A stretch of 34,246 nucleotides of DNA from Lachnospiraceae bacterium (GCA_017623675.1 JAGAOO010000062.1:1-34246), one strand, 5' to 3'; shown: positions 1 through 9,053, numbered from the stretch's first letter. Notes: generated by a model not told the origin, from the letters alone. A program made the numbers and translations.

Positions 1-220
1 TATATTCTACAACAGCAACCTTAAAATCGCCAGTATATGTTCCATGAGTTTTGCATAAACCTTCCACACCATGTTCGACATAAGCTGCTTTCCACTTTTG
101 AATGTCGCCCTTGTTAACATGATATTGTTCTGCAAGAGTCTTCAATCCAATATCACCCTTTAGATAACGTTGTACAATTTCTAGTTTCAATTCGGTACTA
201 TACATCTTCTTTCCAGACAT
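1..220 (-). CDS. IS3-family transposase OrfA (helix-turn-helix), 3' end beyond the window
   Basis: The minus strand encodes at least 73 residues beginning MSGKKMYSTELKLEIVQRYL, followed by GDIGLKTLAEQYHVNKGDIQ and KWKAAYVEHGVEGL. This is the helix-turn-helix leader domain (HTH_28/IS150 InsJ-like) that binds the IS ends. The ATG at 218-220 follows a GAAAGGGG ribosome binding site. In this family OrfA is normally joined to the DDE-domain OrfB by a -1 frameshift; OrfB would lie left of position 1. The reading frame is intact as far as the window shows, so the element could be active, but that cannot be judged here. Confidence 0.8.
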   Translation of the reverse strand, partial: MSGKKMYSTELKLEIVQRYLKGDIGLKTLAEQYHVNKGDIQKWKAAYVEHGVEGLCKTHGTYTGDFKVAVVEY

Positions 221-277
221 AGAAATAACCCCTTTCATTAGACATGTATTTTTGTCTAACAAAAGGGGTTCATTTCA
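1..277 (-). mobile_element. Partial IS3-family (IS150-like) insertion sequence, left end
   Basis: The window starts inside an insertion sequence. It shows the 5' part of the first transposase frame on the minus strand and the terminal sequence beyond it. Read on the minus strand the end begins near 277 as TGAAATGAACCCCTTTTGTT and runs into TAGACA, which resembles IS150-group ends (TG at the tip, a CCCC run, then GTTAGACA). The other end and the second frame lie outside the window, so target-site duplications cannot be checked. The exact tip at 277 is an estimate. Confidence 0.7.
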
Positions 278-492
278 AGACCAGGGCGGTTATTTTTGTG
301 TCTTATCATTGCTCTTAGAACCAACGGCATAACCAAGAGCAAAGCAAGTGATACATAAGCTGATGATGGGAATATTTTTCCAAATAATGAAAATAAAAAT
401 ATATTGGCAAACGATATTCCATGTGTTAGATTAATGTCTGGCGAATATTTCTTATTTCACTAATTTACTAGACGATACACAAAGGAGAATCT
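278..492. other. Spacer between the IS end and the YeiH gene; possible hydrophobic gene remnant
   Basis: This 215-bp AT-rich stretch holds no intact gene. On the minus strand two frames give short hydrophobic peptides. One contains NIPIISLCITCFALGYAVGS and ends at a stop just before the IS boundary. The other contains FPSSAYVSLALLLVMPLVLR and runs into the IS end. Neither has a convincing start. It may be the tail of a membrane-protein gene cut by the IS insertion. It must also hold the promoter of the downstream permease, but no clear -35/-10 pair stands out. Confidence 0.3.
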
Positions 493-1554
493 ATGATGAA
501 CTTTATGAAAAAGAACTGGAAGGGTCTGCTCCTATGCTTAGGTATTGCCATCCCAAGTTTCTTTCTGGGAAAACTGCTGCCAATCATCGGAGGTCCTGTT
601 TTTGCCATCCTGATTGGCATGGGAATTACTCTGTTAATTAAGAACAAAGAACCATTCAAAGACGGAATTACTTTTACCTCGAAGAAGATTCTACAGGCGG
701 CGGTCATTCTGCTTGGATTTGGACTGAACTTGTCTGTCATTGCCCAGACCGGAAAGGAATCTTTACCGATTATTCTCTCTACAATTGCAACCTCACTGGT
801 GATTGCATTTGTTTTACACAAGGTCATGCATGTGCCGGGAAAGATTTCCACATTGGTTGGTGTTGGTTCTTCCATCTGTGGTGGTTCCGCAATTGCCGCA
901 ACCGCACCGGTCATTGATGCAGACGATGAAGAAGTCGCACAGTCTATTTCCGTTATTTTTCTGTTCAATATTTTAGCCGCCCTGATTTTCCCATATCTGG
1001 GTCAGCTATTAGGCTTTCAGGGACCGGATGGCTTTGGTATCTTTGCCGGAACGGCAGTGAATGATACCTCCTCTGTCACAGCAACCGCTTCAACCTGGGA
1101 CAGTATCTTTGGGTATGGCACCGCCACACTGGATAAGGCTGTTACCGTAAAACTAACACGAACACTGGCAATTATTCCAATCACTTTGGTTCTTGCCTTT
1201 ATCCGTACCCGAAAGGAAAAGAAAAATGGTGTAGAGGGTGGAAAAAAAGTAGATTTTAAGAAAATTTTCCCTTTCTTTATCCTCTACTTTGTACTGGCTT
1301 CTATCATTACCACCATTGTAACCAATGCCTTTGCCGAAACCTCTACGGTTTATATCATTGCTAATCAATTCTTTGGATTTATGAAGGATTTAAGCAAATT
1401 CTTCATCATTATGGCAATGGGTGCCATCGGACTAAATACTAACATTGTAAAGCTGGTGAAAAGCGGCGGAAAGCCAATTCTCATGGGCTTTTGCTGTTGG
1501 GCAGGCATTACCGGAGTCAGTCTACTAATGCAGCACGTACTGGGCTTATGGTAG
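493..1554 (+). CDS. YeiH/UPF0324-family putative sulfate exporter
   Basis: This 353-residue, very hydrophobic protein has about ten predicted membrane spans. The UPF0324 signature lies near residues 120-150: [20 protein letters not shown], then [13 protein letters not shown]. The family is often annotated as putative sulfate exporter, but its substrate is not firmly established. The length is usual for the family. An AGGAG lies 5 bp before the first of two adjacent ATGs (493 and 496), so either could start. The gene appears monocistronic and converges on the next gene with only 5 bp between the stop codons and no visible terminator. An IS element ends about 215 bp upstream and might influence its transcription. 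Confidence 0.85.
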   Translation: MMNFMKKNWKGLLLCLGIAIPSFFLGKLLPIIGGPVFAILIGMGITLLIKNKEPFKDGITFTSKKILQAAVILLGFGLNLSVIAQTGKESLPIILSTIATSLVIAFVLHKVMHVPGKISTLVGVGSSICGGSAIAATAPVIDADDEEVAQSISVIFLFNILAALIFPYLGQLLGFQGPDGFGIFAGTAVNDTSSVTATASTWDSIFGYGTATLDKAVTVKLTRTLAIIPITLVLAFIRTRKEKKNGVEGGKKVDFKKIFPFFILYFVLASIITTIVTNAFAETSTVYIIANQFFGFMKDLSKFFIIMAMGAIGLNTNIVKLVKSGGKPILMGFCCWAGITGVSLLMQHVLGLW

Positions 1555-1559
1555 TTGAG

Positions 1560-1787
1560 CTACATCAATCCTTTTAATTGTTCAACCAATTCCAAATCCG
1601 ATTGAGTCAGCTTCAAATTCGTCTTTAGCTGTTGCCCGTCCGGCTGTGTAATCTGAATTTCTATAATGCTGCCTTCTCCCATTCCTGAACTTTTTAAGGC
1701 ATTCAAGAACATGGGGAATTTGGGGTGATTCTGTACAAACTGCTCCCACATTCCCTTTATCTTAAATAATGCTACTGGATTCTTCAT
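1560..1787 (-). CDS. Small conserved-looking protein of unknown function (75 aa)
   Basis: The ATG at 1785-1787 is preceded by GAGGAGAT, which makes MKNPVALFKIKGMWEQFVQN the likely N-terminus; a longer frame to 1826 lacks such a site. The product is soluble, with no membrane span or cysteine motif. It shows a helix rich in aromatic residues (MWEQFVQNHPKFPMFLNAL), a beta-like stretch (SIIEIQITQPDGQQLKTNLK) and a leucine-rich C-terminal helix. I do not recognise a family. It may be cotranscribed from the 274-residue gene upstream or use the extended -10 at 1859-1867. Confidence 0.75.
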   Translation of the reverse strand: MKNPVALFKIKGMWEQFVQNHPKFPMFLNALKSSGMGEGSIIEIQITQPDGQQLKTNLKLTQSDLELVEQLKGLM

Positions 1788-1858
1788 GCTATCTCCTCTT
1801 TTCTTCTGTATTCTAAGTCTTAACAAGATTCATGGATTCTAAACACCTTGTGAGACCT

Positions 1859-1867
1859 AGTATAGCA
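1859..1867 (-). promoter_or_regulatory. Possible extended -10 promoter for the 75-aa protein gene
   Basis: The minus strand reads TGCTATACT here, an extended -10 element (TGn plus TATACT). A weak -35 candidate (TGGAAA) lies 17 bp upstream, at the end of the preceding gene. The untranslated leader would be about 65 nt. Confidence 0.4.
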
Positions 1868-1876
1868 GAATTACTC

Positions 1877-2701
1877 TTAGTTTTCCACCTCTGATGTTTC
1901 CTCTGTGCCCGATTCAGGATTTAATGAATCAATGAACTCCTGTACCTCGTTTATAGCATCCATATAACTTTCCTCTGTAATATGTCCGCTCTCATCATAA
2001 TCCAGTCCATATAAATCTATGCTTCGCTCCTCAATATCCATATCGGGCGTTACATATATTCCTTCATAAATCAGCTTCGGCTGCCGCACCTGCCACTTAA
2101 CATCTAATTTCAACTCTATAAACTCTTCATTCTTTTTCTCTATATCTTCAAATATGGCATCCAAATCATCTATATCGGAAAATGTATACTCTAATCTTGG
2201 TGCTTCATAATTATCCCAATCTCTCTCTATCCAATTTTCTGTATCACAATCCGTACCAATTACATATGCAACTACAACATCATCATAATTGTCTGTACAG
2301 GCATAATCCGTTTGACCATATTCTCCCGTCGACTGCCACCGATCCTCTACAACAAAGACTTGATTAATTCCTGTTATTTCAAAGTAGTACAAATAGGTGT
2401 CATATGCCCCAATCTTACAATCCTCAATATAAGAACTCCAGGGTTTTACATCATCTTCTATCATCTCCGTATCAACCAAGGTAATATCCGAAGATGTCAG
2501 TCCATATTCTTCGTTCAAATAGACATAGATTTCCTGTTCTTCATGGGGCTGGTCTCTCAGTTCCTTTGCCATCATTGGAACCATTATAATCACCATGACT
2601 ATTGCAATGATATCAATAACAAGGCAACAGCCAAATATAATTAACAATATGGTTATTACACGTTTGGTTTTACTTTTTTTCTGTCCTTCCTTATTTTCCA
2701 T
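1877..2701 (-). CDS. Membrane-anchored protein of unknown function (274 aa)
   Basis: The start is taken as the ATG at 2699-2701 (MENKEGQKKSKTKRV), which has GAGGAGAAA 7 bp upstream. A lysine-rich cytoplasmic tail of about 15 residues is followed by one long hydrophobic segment (VITILLIIFGCCLVIDIIAI and on, about residues 16-45). The remaining roughly 225 residues are strongly acidic and rich in Tyr, Asp and Glu, and are predicted to lie outside the membrane. The topology is that of a single-pass protein with an extracytoplasmic domain. No motif is recognised; the C-terminus is low-complexity acidic (GTEETSEVEN). It lies downstream of murA but is separated from it by a strong terminator. Confidence 0.75.
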   Translation of the reverse strand: MENKEGQKKSKTKRVITILLIIFGCCLVIDIIAIVMVIIMVPMMAKELRDQPHEEQEIYVYLNEEYGLTSSDITLVDTEMIEDDVKPWSSYIEDCKIGAYDTYLYYFEITGINQVFVVEDRWQSTGEYGQTDYACTDNYDDVVVAYVIGTDCDTENWIERDWDNYEAPRLEYTFSDIDDLDAIFEDIEKKNEEFIELKLDVKWQVRQPKLIYEGIYVTPDMDIEERSIDLYGLDYDESGHITEESYMDAINEVQEFIDSLNPESGTEETSEVEN

Positions 2702-2723
2702 ATAATTTCTCCTCAGTAAACAC

Positions 2724-2764
2724 AAAAATGAGAAACAGCACTGATTTGCATGTTTCTCATTTTT
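2724..2764. terminator. Bidirectional intrinsic terminator after murA
   Basis: A perfect 14-bp inverted repeat pairs 2724-2737 (AAAAATGAGAAACA) with 2751-2764 around a 13-nt loop. Flanking A and T runs allow termination on both strands. It lies just past the murA stop codon and before the start of the next minus-strand gene. Confidence 0.85.
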
Positions 2765-2776
2765 ATCTGTATGACA

Positions 2777-4084
2777 TCAACCGACCTTCAGTTTGAATTT
2801 CATGATATCCTTTTCTGTTTCTACAATCTCAATCTTTCCGCCAAGAGCCTGTAGCTTCTCCTCGAACCGCTCATATCCACGCTGGATATACTTGATATCA
2901 TCTACTACCGTAAAGCCTTCGGCAGCCAGACCGCCGATAACCAGGGCGGCGCCGGCACGCAAATCCGGTGCTACTACAGCTGCACCGCTATACTTCTCTA
3001 CACCGGTAATAATGGCCATGTTGCCTTCTACCTTAATATTGGCACCCATACGAGCCAGTTCATCCGCATATTTAAATCGATTTTCAAAAATATTTTCTGT
3101 AATCACACTGGTGCCATCCGACAATCCCAAAGTAACTGCCATCTGTGGCTGCATATCCGTTGGAAATCCCGGATATGGCTGGGTTTTAATCTGGGTTGCA
3201 CCTAAACGCTTCTCAGCACTTCCGATTACTCGTACCGAATCATCATATTCCTCAACCACTGCACCAATTTCTGACAATTTCGAACTGATTGCCTCCAAAT
3301 GCTTTGGTATTACATTCTTAATTAAAATATTTCCTTTTGTAGCTGCTGCTGCCATCATAAAGGTACCGGCTTCAATCTGATCCGGAATGATAGAATATTC
3401 CGTTCCTTTTAATTCCTTCACACCACGAATTCGGATTTCATTGGTTCCTGCACCCTTGATATTGGCACCCATACTATTTAAAAAGTTGGCTACATCAACG
3501 ATATGTGGCTCTTTTGCCGCATTTTCAATGGTCGTTTTACCTTCTGCAAATACCGCTGCCATCATAATATTAATGGTTGCTCCTACACTGACGGTATCCA
3601 GATAAATATGCTTTCCAATTAATTGGTCTGCCGTTGCCGTTACCATACCCTTGTCAATGACAACCTTTGCTCCCAAGGCTTCAAAACCCTTGACATGCAA
3701 GTCAATTGGACGACTGCCAATATCACAGCCTCCCGGCAATGCCACCTGAGAACGCTTATATTTTCCTAATAACGCACCTAACAGATAATAAGATGCACGA
3801 ATCTTACGTATAAACTCATCATCCACACACAGGGAATCAATATTCGTAATGGTTCCCCCACAAATACTTACCGTATGCTCGTCAATATACCGCACCGTTG
3901 CCCCAATTTCCTTAATTGCCTGCAACAATACTCTGGTATCTCTTACATTCGGTACATTTTCAATAATACATTCTTTATCCGTCATAACTGCGGCTGCCAA
4001 AATACCCAGCGCCGCATTTTTTGCTCCTGCAATTGTTACCTCACCGACTAAAGGGGTCCCTCCCTTTATCACATATTGCTCCAT
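2777..4084 (-). CDS. murA: UDP-N-acetylglucosamine 1-carboxyvinyltransferase (MurA)
   Basis: MurA transfers enolpyruvate from PEP to UDP-GlcNAc, the first committed step of peptidoglycan synthesis, in the cytoplasm. The 435 residues show the family's marks: GAKNAAL with Lys22-Asn23, RAS at Arg96, catalytic Cys120 in ALPGGCDIGSRPIDLH, and Asp310 in PGFPTDMQ. The catalytic cysteine is present, so the enzyme should be of the fosfomycin-sensitive type rather than the Asp variant. The ATG at 4084 follows an AAGAGGTGC ribosome binding site. Firmicutes commonly carry two MurA paralogues; which one this is cannot be decided here. It has its own promoter (4204-4231) and terminator (2724-2764), so it looks monocistronic although it follows pyrI. 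Confidence 0.96.
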   Translation of the reverse strand: MEQYVIKGGTPLVGEVTIAGAKNAALGILAAAVMTDKECIIENVPNVRDTRVLLQAIKEIGATVRYIDEHTVSICGGTITNIDSLCVDDEFIRKIRASYYLLGALLGKYKRSQVALPGGCDIGSRPIDLHVKGFEALGAKVVIDKGMVTATADQLIGKHIYLDTVSVGATINIMMAAVFAEGKTTIENAAKEPHIVDVANFLNSMGANIKGAGTNEIRIRGVKELKGTEYSIIPDQIEAGTFMMAAAATKGNILIKNVIPKHLEAISSKLSEIGAVVEEYDDSVRVIGSAEKRLGATQIKTQPYPGFPTDMQPQMAVTLGLSDGTSVITENIFENRFKYADELARMGANIKVEGNMAIITGVEKYSGAAVVAPDLRAGAALVIGGLAAEGFTVVDDIKYIQRGYERFEEKLQALGGKIEIVETEKDIMKFKLKVG

Positions 4085-4203
4085 AATGCACCTCTTACAT
4101 TATTTTTTATATCAAATTCATTTAATTTCTTATGTGTATCATCCGTTAAATGTCTTGATTTTCCAGTATTTTTTTCACCGAAAGACATAAGGACACTAGG
4201 CTA

Positions 4204-4231
4204 ATTATAACACAACTTTCTTTTTTGTAAA
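4204..4231 (-). promoter_or_regulatory. Promoter of murA
   Basis: On the minus strand TTTACA (4226-4231) and TATAAT (4204-4209) are separated by 16 bp, a good sigma-A type promoter. It begins a few bases past the pyrI stop codon and would give a leader of about 110 nt before murA. Confidence 0.75.
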
Positions 4232-4236
4232 CTATT

Positions 4237-4662
4237 TTAAATTACCGTCTGTTGGTCTTCCTCACAATAGATACAGCGATAGGTGCGTTTTTCCCGGTTA
4301 GCAAGCTTAAATATGTGGTCGATTCCCTGTTCTGTTGTGGTAATACAACGAGGATTCTTACATATTAATATATTCACCAACCGCTCCGGCAGTTCAACCT
4401 TTTTCTTTTCAATTGTTTCTCCGTCTTTAATAATACTGACGGTTATATCCGGGTCAATATAGCCCAGAACATCCAGATTAATGGAATAGTCCTGGTCAAT
4501 CTTAATTATATCCTTCCGTCCCAGCTTATTGCTTTTCACATTCTTAATAATTGCAACACTACAATCCAGTTTGTCCAGCTCCAAATCATGATATATCTGC
4601 ATACTCTTGCCTGCTGTTATATGGTCTAACACTATTCCATTGGTAATACTGTCAATGTTCAT
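4237..4662 (-). CDS. pyrI: Aspartate carbamoyltransferase regulatory chain
   Basis: This 141-residue protein is the allosteric, nucleotide-binding regulatory subunit of aspartate carbamoyltransferase. It joins PyrB catalytic trimers into a larger holoenzyme. The N-terminal allosteric domain (GIVLDHITAGKSMQIYHDL) is followed by a C-terminal zinc domain with four cysteines at 101, 106, 130 and 133 (CKNPRC, YRCIYC), all present. The ATG at 4660-4662 has GGAGGTATAAGG directly upstream, so a longer frame to 4686 is not used. It lies 77 bp downstream of pyrB on the same strand and should share its promoter. The spacer contains a strong hairpin. Confidence 0.95.
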   Translation of the reverse strand: MNIDSITNGIVLDHITAGKSMQIYHDLELDKLDCSVAIIKNVKSNKLGRKDIIKIDQDYSINLDVLGYIDPDITVSIIKDGETIEKKKVELPERLVNILICKNPRCITTTEQGIDHIFKLANREKRTYRCIYCEEDQQTVI

Positions 4663-4678
4663 CCTTATACCTCCATCA

Positions 4679-4717
4679 ATTGGCATGAGGCGTCACCGCA
4701 GGTGACGGAGTCCTGAT
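4679..4717. repeat. Hairpin in the pyrB-pyrI spacer
   Basis: On the minus strand a perfect inner stem CGTCACC-TGC-GGTGACG sits inside a second pairing block, GGCAT with ATGCC. The whole palindrome covers about 39 nt of the 77-nt spacer. It has no T run directly after it, so it is not a typical terminator. It could stabilise or process the pyrBI mRNA, reduce read-through into pyrI, or be a REP-like mobile palindrome. Confidence 0.6.
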
Positions 4718-4739
4718 GCCGCTTTTTTCATATTTGACT

Positions 4740-5654
4740 TTACGCTATCTCAAGCAGTTTCATGATTAAAGCCATACGCACATATTTTCCATTCAATGCC
4801 TGTTTGAAATAGCAGGCTCTCGGGTCATCATCCACCTTGGTTGAGATTTCATTCACTCTCGGAAGAGGATGAAGAATAGACAAATCTTCTTTCGCTTTCT
4901 TAAGCTTTTCTGTATCCAGAATGTAGGTGTCCTTTAAGCGGATATAATCTGCCTCATTGAAGAACCGTTCTCTCTGCACTCTGGTCATGTATAAAATATC
5001 CAAATCACCAATCACTTCATCCATACTTTCTACTTGTTGGTATGGAATATGATTCTTTTCAAAAATCTCTGTCCGAATATAATCCGGCACCTGCAATTCC
5101 GTAGGTGAAATCAGAATATATCGTATATTTTCATATCGGGACAGTGCCTTAATTAAGGAATGTACCGTCCGTCCGAATTTCAAATCTCCACAAAAACCTA
5201 TGGTCAGATTTTCCAGCCTTCCCTTTTCCCGTTGTATGGTCAGTAAGTCCGTTAAGGTCTGCGTCGGATGGTAATGTCCGCCATCCCCTGCATTGATAAT
5301 CGGTACCGGTGATTTCAGGGAAGCAAATAAAGGTGCACCCTCCTTTGGATGCCGCATGGCAATAATATCTGCGTAACATCCAACTACCTGCACCGTATCA
5401 TGTACACTTTCTCCCTTCGTTGCGGAAGAAGAGTCAGCAGAAGAAAAACCAAGTACATTTCCTCCTAATTCCATCATAGCAGCTTCAAAGCTCAATCTGG
5501 TTCGTGTACTTGGTTCAAAAAATAAGGTAGCAAGCTTCTTTCCCTTGCACACCTCACTATATTTATCTTTATGTTCAATAATATCATTGGCAAGTACCAA
5601 CAATTCTTGAATTTCCTGTACGCTTAAATCCATTGGATCAATTAAATGTCTCAT
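4740..5654 (-). CDS. pyrB: Aspartate carbamoyltransferase catalytic chain
   Basis: PyrB condenses carbamoyl phosphate and aspartate to N-carbamoylaspartate in de novo pyrimidine synthesis. The 304-residue protein carries the carbamoyl-phosphate motif STRTR at residues 49-53, the mobile loop lysine near residue 80 (SSATKGES), RHPKEGAP near 101-108, HPTQTLTD at 129-136, and HPLPRVNEI near the C-terminus. The chosen ATG (5652-5654) follows GGAGGTACATT; the longer frame to 5678 has no comparable site. It is the first gene of a pyrBI pair. The promoter gives a leader of only about 25 nt, so a long attenuator or PyrR-type leader is absent upstream. Confidence 0.96.
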   Translation of the reverse strand: MRHLIDPMDLSVQEIQELLVLANDIIEHKDKYSEVCKGKKLATLFFEPSTRTRLSFEAAMMELGGNVLGFSSADSSSATKGESVHDTVQVVGCYADIIAMRHPKEGAPLFASLKSPVPIINAGDGGHYHPTQTLTDLLTIQREKGRLENLTIGFCGDLKFGRTVHSLIKALSRYENIRYILISPTELQVPDYIRTEIFEKNHIPYQQVESMDEVIGDLDILYMTRVQRERFFNEADYIRLKDTYILDTEKLKKAKEDLSILHPLPRVNEISTKVDDDPRACYFKQALNGKYVRMALIMKLLEIA

Positions 5655-5685
5655 AATGTACCTCCGTACCATTTTCATCTATTTC

Positions 5686-5714
5686 AGTATAATCTTCCAC
5701 TCTTTTCGTGTCAA
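5686..5714 (-). promoter_or_regulatory. Promoter of pyrBI
   Basis: The minus strand has TTGACA (5709-5714), 17 bp, then TATACT (5686-5691), close to the sigma-A consensus. The start site would be near 5679, about 25 nt before the pyrB ATG. Confidence 0.85.
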
Positions 5715-5745
5715 TTATTTCCCTTTTGTTTCAACACTTTTCTTA

Positions 5746-6222
5746 TCAGCGTTCCGGAATCTCTTTCAGCTTGCCACGCACCAGTTGTTCCACATCAGCC
5801 TTCTGTTCCTTATCACATTCAATAATGTATTGCCGCTTGTTGGCGCGTAGTTTCACCTTTATTGTATTTATGTTGTCATTTACGAATTTATAACCTTCAA
5901 TATGTTCCCAATCAATAAAAGTTAATCCCACAAACATCCCTTCTTCGGATAAACCACTGCGGATTCGAGTGGTTATGACAATAAAAAAGATATACATGAG
6001 TAATGGAGGAACGAATATGTAATAGTGGAACCATACGGACATAGCGATTCCCACCAATGCAATATTGACGTTAATAATTTCCGACACACTACTGGATTTT
6101 CCCAACCGACTTTCCACAATGATTTTCTTCTGTCGGCTTAACACAACACAGCTAATAATTCCAATGGTACCAAATCCCAAGGTCAACGCTGCGGATAACA
6201 CATACTGTATATATTGCCACAT
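5746..6222 (-). CDS. Small membrane protein of unknown function (158 aa, DUF5673-like)
   Basis: The protein has an N-terminal span (residues about 6-28), two closely spaced central spans (about 52-85) and a cytoplasmic C-terminal domain of about 70 residues. That domain contains the pattern GLTFIDWEHIEGYKFVNDN followed by a beta-rich, lysine-rich tail. The layout of short spans, a W-x-x-I-x-x-Y motif and a basic tail resembles DUF5673-type Firmicute membrane proteins; this is a resemblance, not a firm assignment. The ATG at 6222 follows AAGGAGAT. Its stop lies only about 30 bp upstream of the pyrBI promoter. Confidence 0.7.
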   Translation of the reverse strand: MWQYIQYVLSAALTLGFGTIGIISCVVLSRQKKIIVESRLGKSSSVSEIINVNIALVGIAMSVWFHYYIFVPPLLMYIFFIVITTRIRSGLSEEGMFVGLTFIDWEHIEGYKFVNDNINTIKVKLRANKRQYIIECDKEQKADVEQLVRGKLKEIPER

Positions 6223-6390
6223 AACGGCATCTCCTTTATCTGATAATCTCTATCTGTTACTATATCTCTTTTTTAAGATTTTCTCAATCTATCTTTCAAT
6301 TTTTAAACTCATAATTAATTACTTCTTGTGCGTCAGTCGCAATAGCAACAGACATACCGCCCGAAACACCTGCAATCCGACAACGTGTTC

Positions 6391-7500
6391 TTACCGCATC
6401 GTCTCACTATTGTTCAAAAGCAACGTACTATATAAAAACAGCACATCCTGATTCTCCAATTCCACATAATCTCCAATCAGTTCGGGATTCACATACCTGG
6501 TATCAATGACTGTTACTCTGCTGTATGACTGTACCAATAACGGAACCATACTGCTGCCAAAGGAATCCCGGAATACCACCAGCTCCCGTCCCGTGGTGCA
6601 TTGGGGATTCTCAATCATCGCAATCGCCGTACTGCCGGATAGAAAGAATTCATATGGGTCTCTGCCTGTCAGTTTCTCTTCCTCGTATATTCCAAGTGTT
6701 TTCCCATTTTCCACATGATGAACCTGACACTGCTCCAATACATCATTGGTCAGATAATACATAGGCTCTCCCCTTACCGGAAGGGCGGACTGCCCTGCAT
6801 ATACTCCATGGAATTCCTCCAATGCCTGCTTCTGCTCCAAGCCCTGCAAGGCCTCTCCTCCCATGGCATCTAAAAGCCGGTTCGCAGTCTCCTCTAACTG
6901 CTCCTGCCGCCAGTGGGAATCCGTTGCATAATAATCCTCTATGGATAAGGTATCTTCAATTGGAATCCATTCTGCTTCCGGGAATTCCTCCTCCATAATT
7001 GTCTTCATCTGTTCGTAATCCGGTGTTAAATAACCGTTTTCTTCACTCAGGTAGTATCCTTTGTCCGGAATTATCGCCGCATAAACGGAGGTATCCGTTC
7101 CTGCCAGCCATTCCTGATAAAGGCTCTCACATTTTTCTCCTGCATTGTGTACACTGGATTCCCTTAACGGATATAACGATTCCGCCAAATACCCCTCTGC
7201 CAGATAAATCCCATGTACGTCTTTTTTCCGGAAGCCATAGATATCTGTTACAGCCCGAATACTCCGAACGGTTTCCCGCATAGGGAACTGATCGGTTGCC
7301 GCTTCTTCAAACTTCTCTGCATAGGAACCTTTCATTATGGACGACCATGAAATGGTTGGAAACTGTGCCAGCTTTCTTCTTTCTCCCTCTGATAGTTCCT
7401 GTCTTGGTAAAAACCAGCAGAGTAATGCAAGCATCCCCCAAACAAGCAGAATTATGAGAATCTGTATTCTATTTTTTATGGAAGCTTCCTTCTTATTCAT
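6391..7500 (-). CDS. DHHW-family (AlgX/AlgJ-like) membrane-anchored protein, envelope O-acylation partner
   Basis: This 369-residue protein has a short cytoplasmic N-terminus, one membrane anchor (about residues 11-30) and a large extracytoplasmic SGNH-like domain. The DHHW signature is seen as YATDSHWR (Asp194, His196, Trp197). A second conserved block, VFRDSFGSSMVPLL, holds the candidate nucleophile Ser312. Relatives work with MBOAT acyltransferases to O-acetylate polysaccharides outside the membrane. The MBOAT gene lies 140 bp upstream on the same strand, which supports this. The ATG at 7498-7500 is preferred. A GTG at 7533 in the same frame is possible, because the GGAAGGA upstream of the ATG is rather distant (about 13 nt). 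Confidence 0.85.
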   Translation of the reverse strand: MNKKEASIKNRIQILIILLVWGMLALLCWFLPRQELSEGERRKLAQFPTISWSSIMKGSYAEKFEEAATDQFPMRETVRSIRAVTDIYGFRKKDVHGIYLAEGYLAESLYPLRESSVHNAGEKCESLYQEWLAGTDTSVYAAIIPDKGYYLSEENGYLTPDYEQMKTIMEEEFPEAEWIPIEDTLSIEDYYATDSHWRQEQLEETANRLLDAMGGEALQGLEQKQALEEFHGVYAGQSALPVRGEPMYYLTNDVLEQCQVHHVENGKTLGIYEEEKLTGRDPYEFFLSGSTAIAMIENPQCTTGRELVVFRDSFGSSMVPLLVQSYSRVTVIDTRYVNPELIGDYVELENQDVLFLYSTLLLNNSETMR

Positions 7501-7640
7501 ACAAAAACCACTTATCCTTCCTTCAATCTTCACTTTTTCGAATATTCATATCGAAATGCCAAAGTTAAAAATCAAATCTAGAAAACCGTATATATAGAAC
7601 AAAATCTAAAAAACGAAATCAAAAAAACAAATCAACCGTA

Positions 7641-9053
7641 TCAAAAGCGAAAATATAGAAATGGATGGTAGGAACCATCTACCAGATACGCTGTCGACAG
7701 CAGCAGCAACAAAATCCATACCACAGGCTCTGCTACTGCCAGCACCTTTGTTCCAAGCTCCTGCTGTTCTATCTTGCCAACCAGCCATTTTCCTACGGGT
7801 ATACAGCCAATTATCCCTATGAGAAACAGAATGCCATAGCTTTGCAGATAGTACCATGTCTCCTGATTGACAGCCACCAAGCCACCCAGGCCCAGCATAC
7901 CGCCTAACTGCTGCCCAAGCTCGGATATATCTGTTTCCTTAAATAGTACAAAACCAATGATTACAATTAGCATGACATAGACATGTCCAAGGGTACTGTT
8001 TCCCTGCTTCTTTTTCCTGTCTTTCACCAGTTTCTCTATGATTAAAATAATTCCAAAGTACAGCCCCCACAATATAAAGTTCCACTCTGCCCCATGCCAG
8101 AAGCCGGTCAAAAGCCATACCAATAAAATGTTACGAATCCATTTCCATGGCTTACACCGATTCCCACCAAGGGGAATATAAATATAGTCCCGGAACCATT
8201 GGGTCAGTGATATATGCCACCGCCTCCAGAAATCCGTAATGCTGGTTGCTGCATAAGGGTATTGAAAGTTCTCAGGAAATTGAAAGCCGAGAATCCTTCC
8301 CAATCCGATTGCCATATCACTATAACCGGAAAAGTCAAAATATAACTGCAGGGTAAATGCAATGGCGGCCAGCCACAAGCCCAGTACGGTTGGTTCCTGA
8401 AATCCCTGAACCGTTTCACAGAATTCACCCAGCAAATCCGCCAGCAATACCTTTTTCGACAAACCGAATATTATCCGACGGATTCCCGTTTTTATATCCT
8501 CTGCCTTGCTGGTGCGCCCCTTTAACTGACCTGCAATTTCCCGATAACGGACAATGGGACCTGCAACCAACTGGGTAAACAGACAGATGTACATAGCAAA
8601 ATCAATCAGGTTGTGCTGTGGCTTTTCTCTTTCCCAATAGACATCTGCCAGATAACTGATAATCTGAAAGGTATAAAAGCTAATCCCTACCGGAAGAATT
8701 ACTCTCAAAAGGGGGATGTCAAGTCCGGTGACACGATTTATATTTTCAATAAAGAAATCCACATATTTAAAATAAACCAGACTTCCGGCTTCCAGAACAA
8801 TTGCTGTCCATAGAAGTACGGTTTTCCATTTCTTTTTGGATTTCTTTTGACACACTTCCAGTCCTAATCCGGCACCATATCCTATCAGAATGGATATCAC
8901 AAGAACACCCAAAAGTCTCGGCTGACTCCAGCCATAGAAGCACAGACTGGCAATCAGAAGCCAGCCATTTCTCCAGCCTTTGGGAATTAAAAAATACACC
9001 AGTAATACCAGAGGAAGAAACCAATATAAAAATGTAATACTTGCAAATACCAT
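7641..9053 (-). CDS. MBOAT-family membrane O-acyltransferase (AlgI/DltB-like)
   Basis: This 470-residue polytopic protein belongs to the AlgI branch of membrane-bound O-acyltransferases, which pass acyl groups across the membrane to envelope polymers. The hallmark PVGISFYTFQ lies near residue 121, FDFSGYSDMAIG near 239, FWRRWHISLTQWFRDYIYIP with His280, and GFWHGAEWNFILWG with the catalytic His320. The length is typical. An AAGGAG lies 7 bp before the ATG at 9053. The DHHW protein downstream is its likely partner. The acceptor polymer is not identifiable here. A possible weak promoter (TAGACA and ATAATA) lies in the 60 bp upstream, after the terminator of the preceding gene. Confidence 0.93.
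   Translation of the reverse strand: MVFASITFLYWFLPLVLLVYFLIPKGWRNGWLLIASLCFYGWSQPRLLGVLVISILIGYGAGLGLEVCQKKSKKKWKTVLLWTAIVLEAGSLVYFKYVDFFIENINRVTGLDIPLLRVILPVGISFYTFQIISYLADVYWEREKPQHNLIDFAMYICLFTQLVAGPIVRYREIAGQLKGRTSKAEDIKTGIRRIIFGLSKKVLLADLLGEFCETVQGFQEPTVLGLWLAAIAFTLQLYFDFSGYSDMAIGLGRILGFQFPENFQYPYAATSITDFWRRWHISLTQWFRDYIYIPLGGNRCKPWKWIRNILLVWLLTGFWHGAEWNFILWGLYFGIILIIEKLVKDRKKKQGNSTLGHVYVMLIVIIGFVLFKETDISELGQQLGGMLGLGGLVAVNQETWYYLQSYGILFLIGIIGCIPVGKWLVGKIEQQELGTKVLAVAEPVVWILLLLLSTAYLVDGSYHPFLYFRF

Noticed and set aside
6260-6390. 36-codon minus-strand open stretch after the DHHW gene (contains AGVSGGMSVAIATDAQEVIN)
   Set aside because: It has no start codon with a ribosome binding site and begins at a stop within the end of the DHHW gene. 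It could be a gene remnant, but the evidence is too thin.
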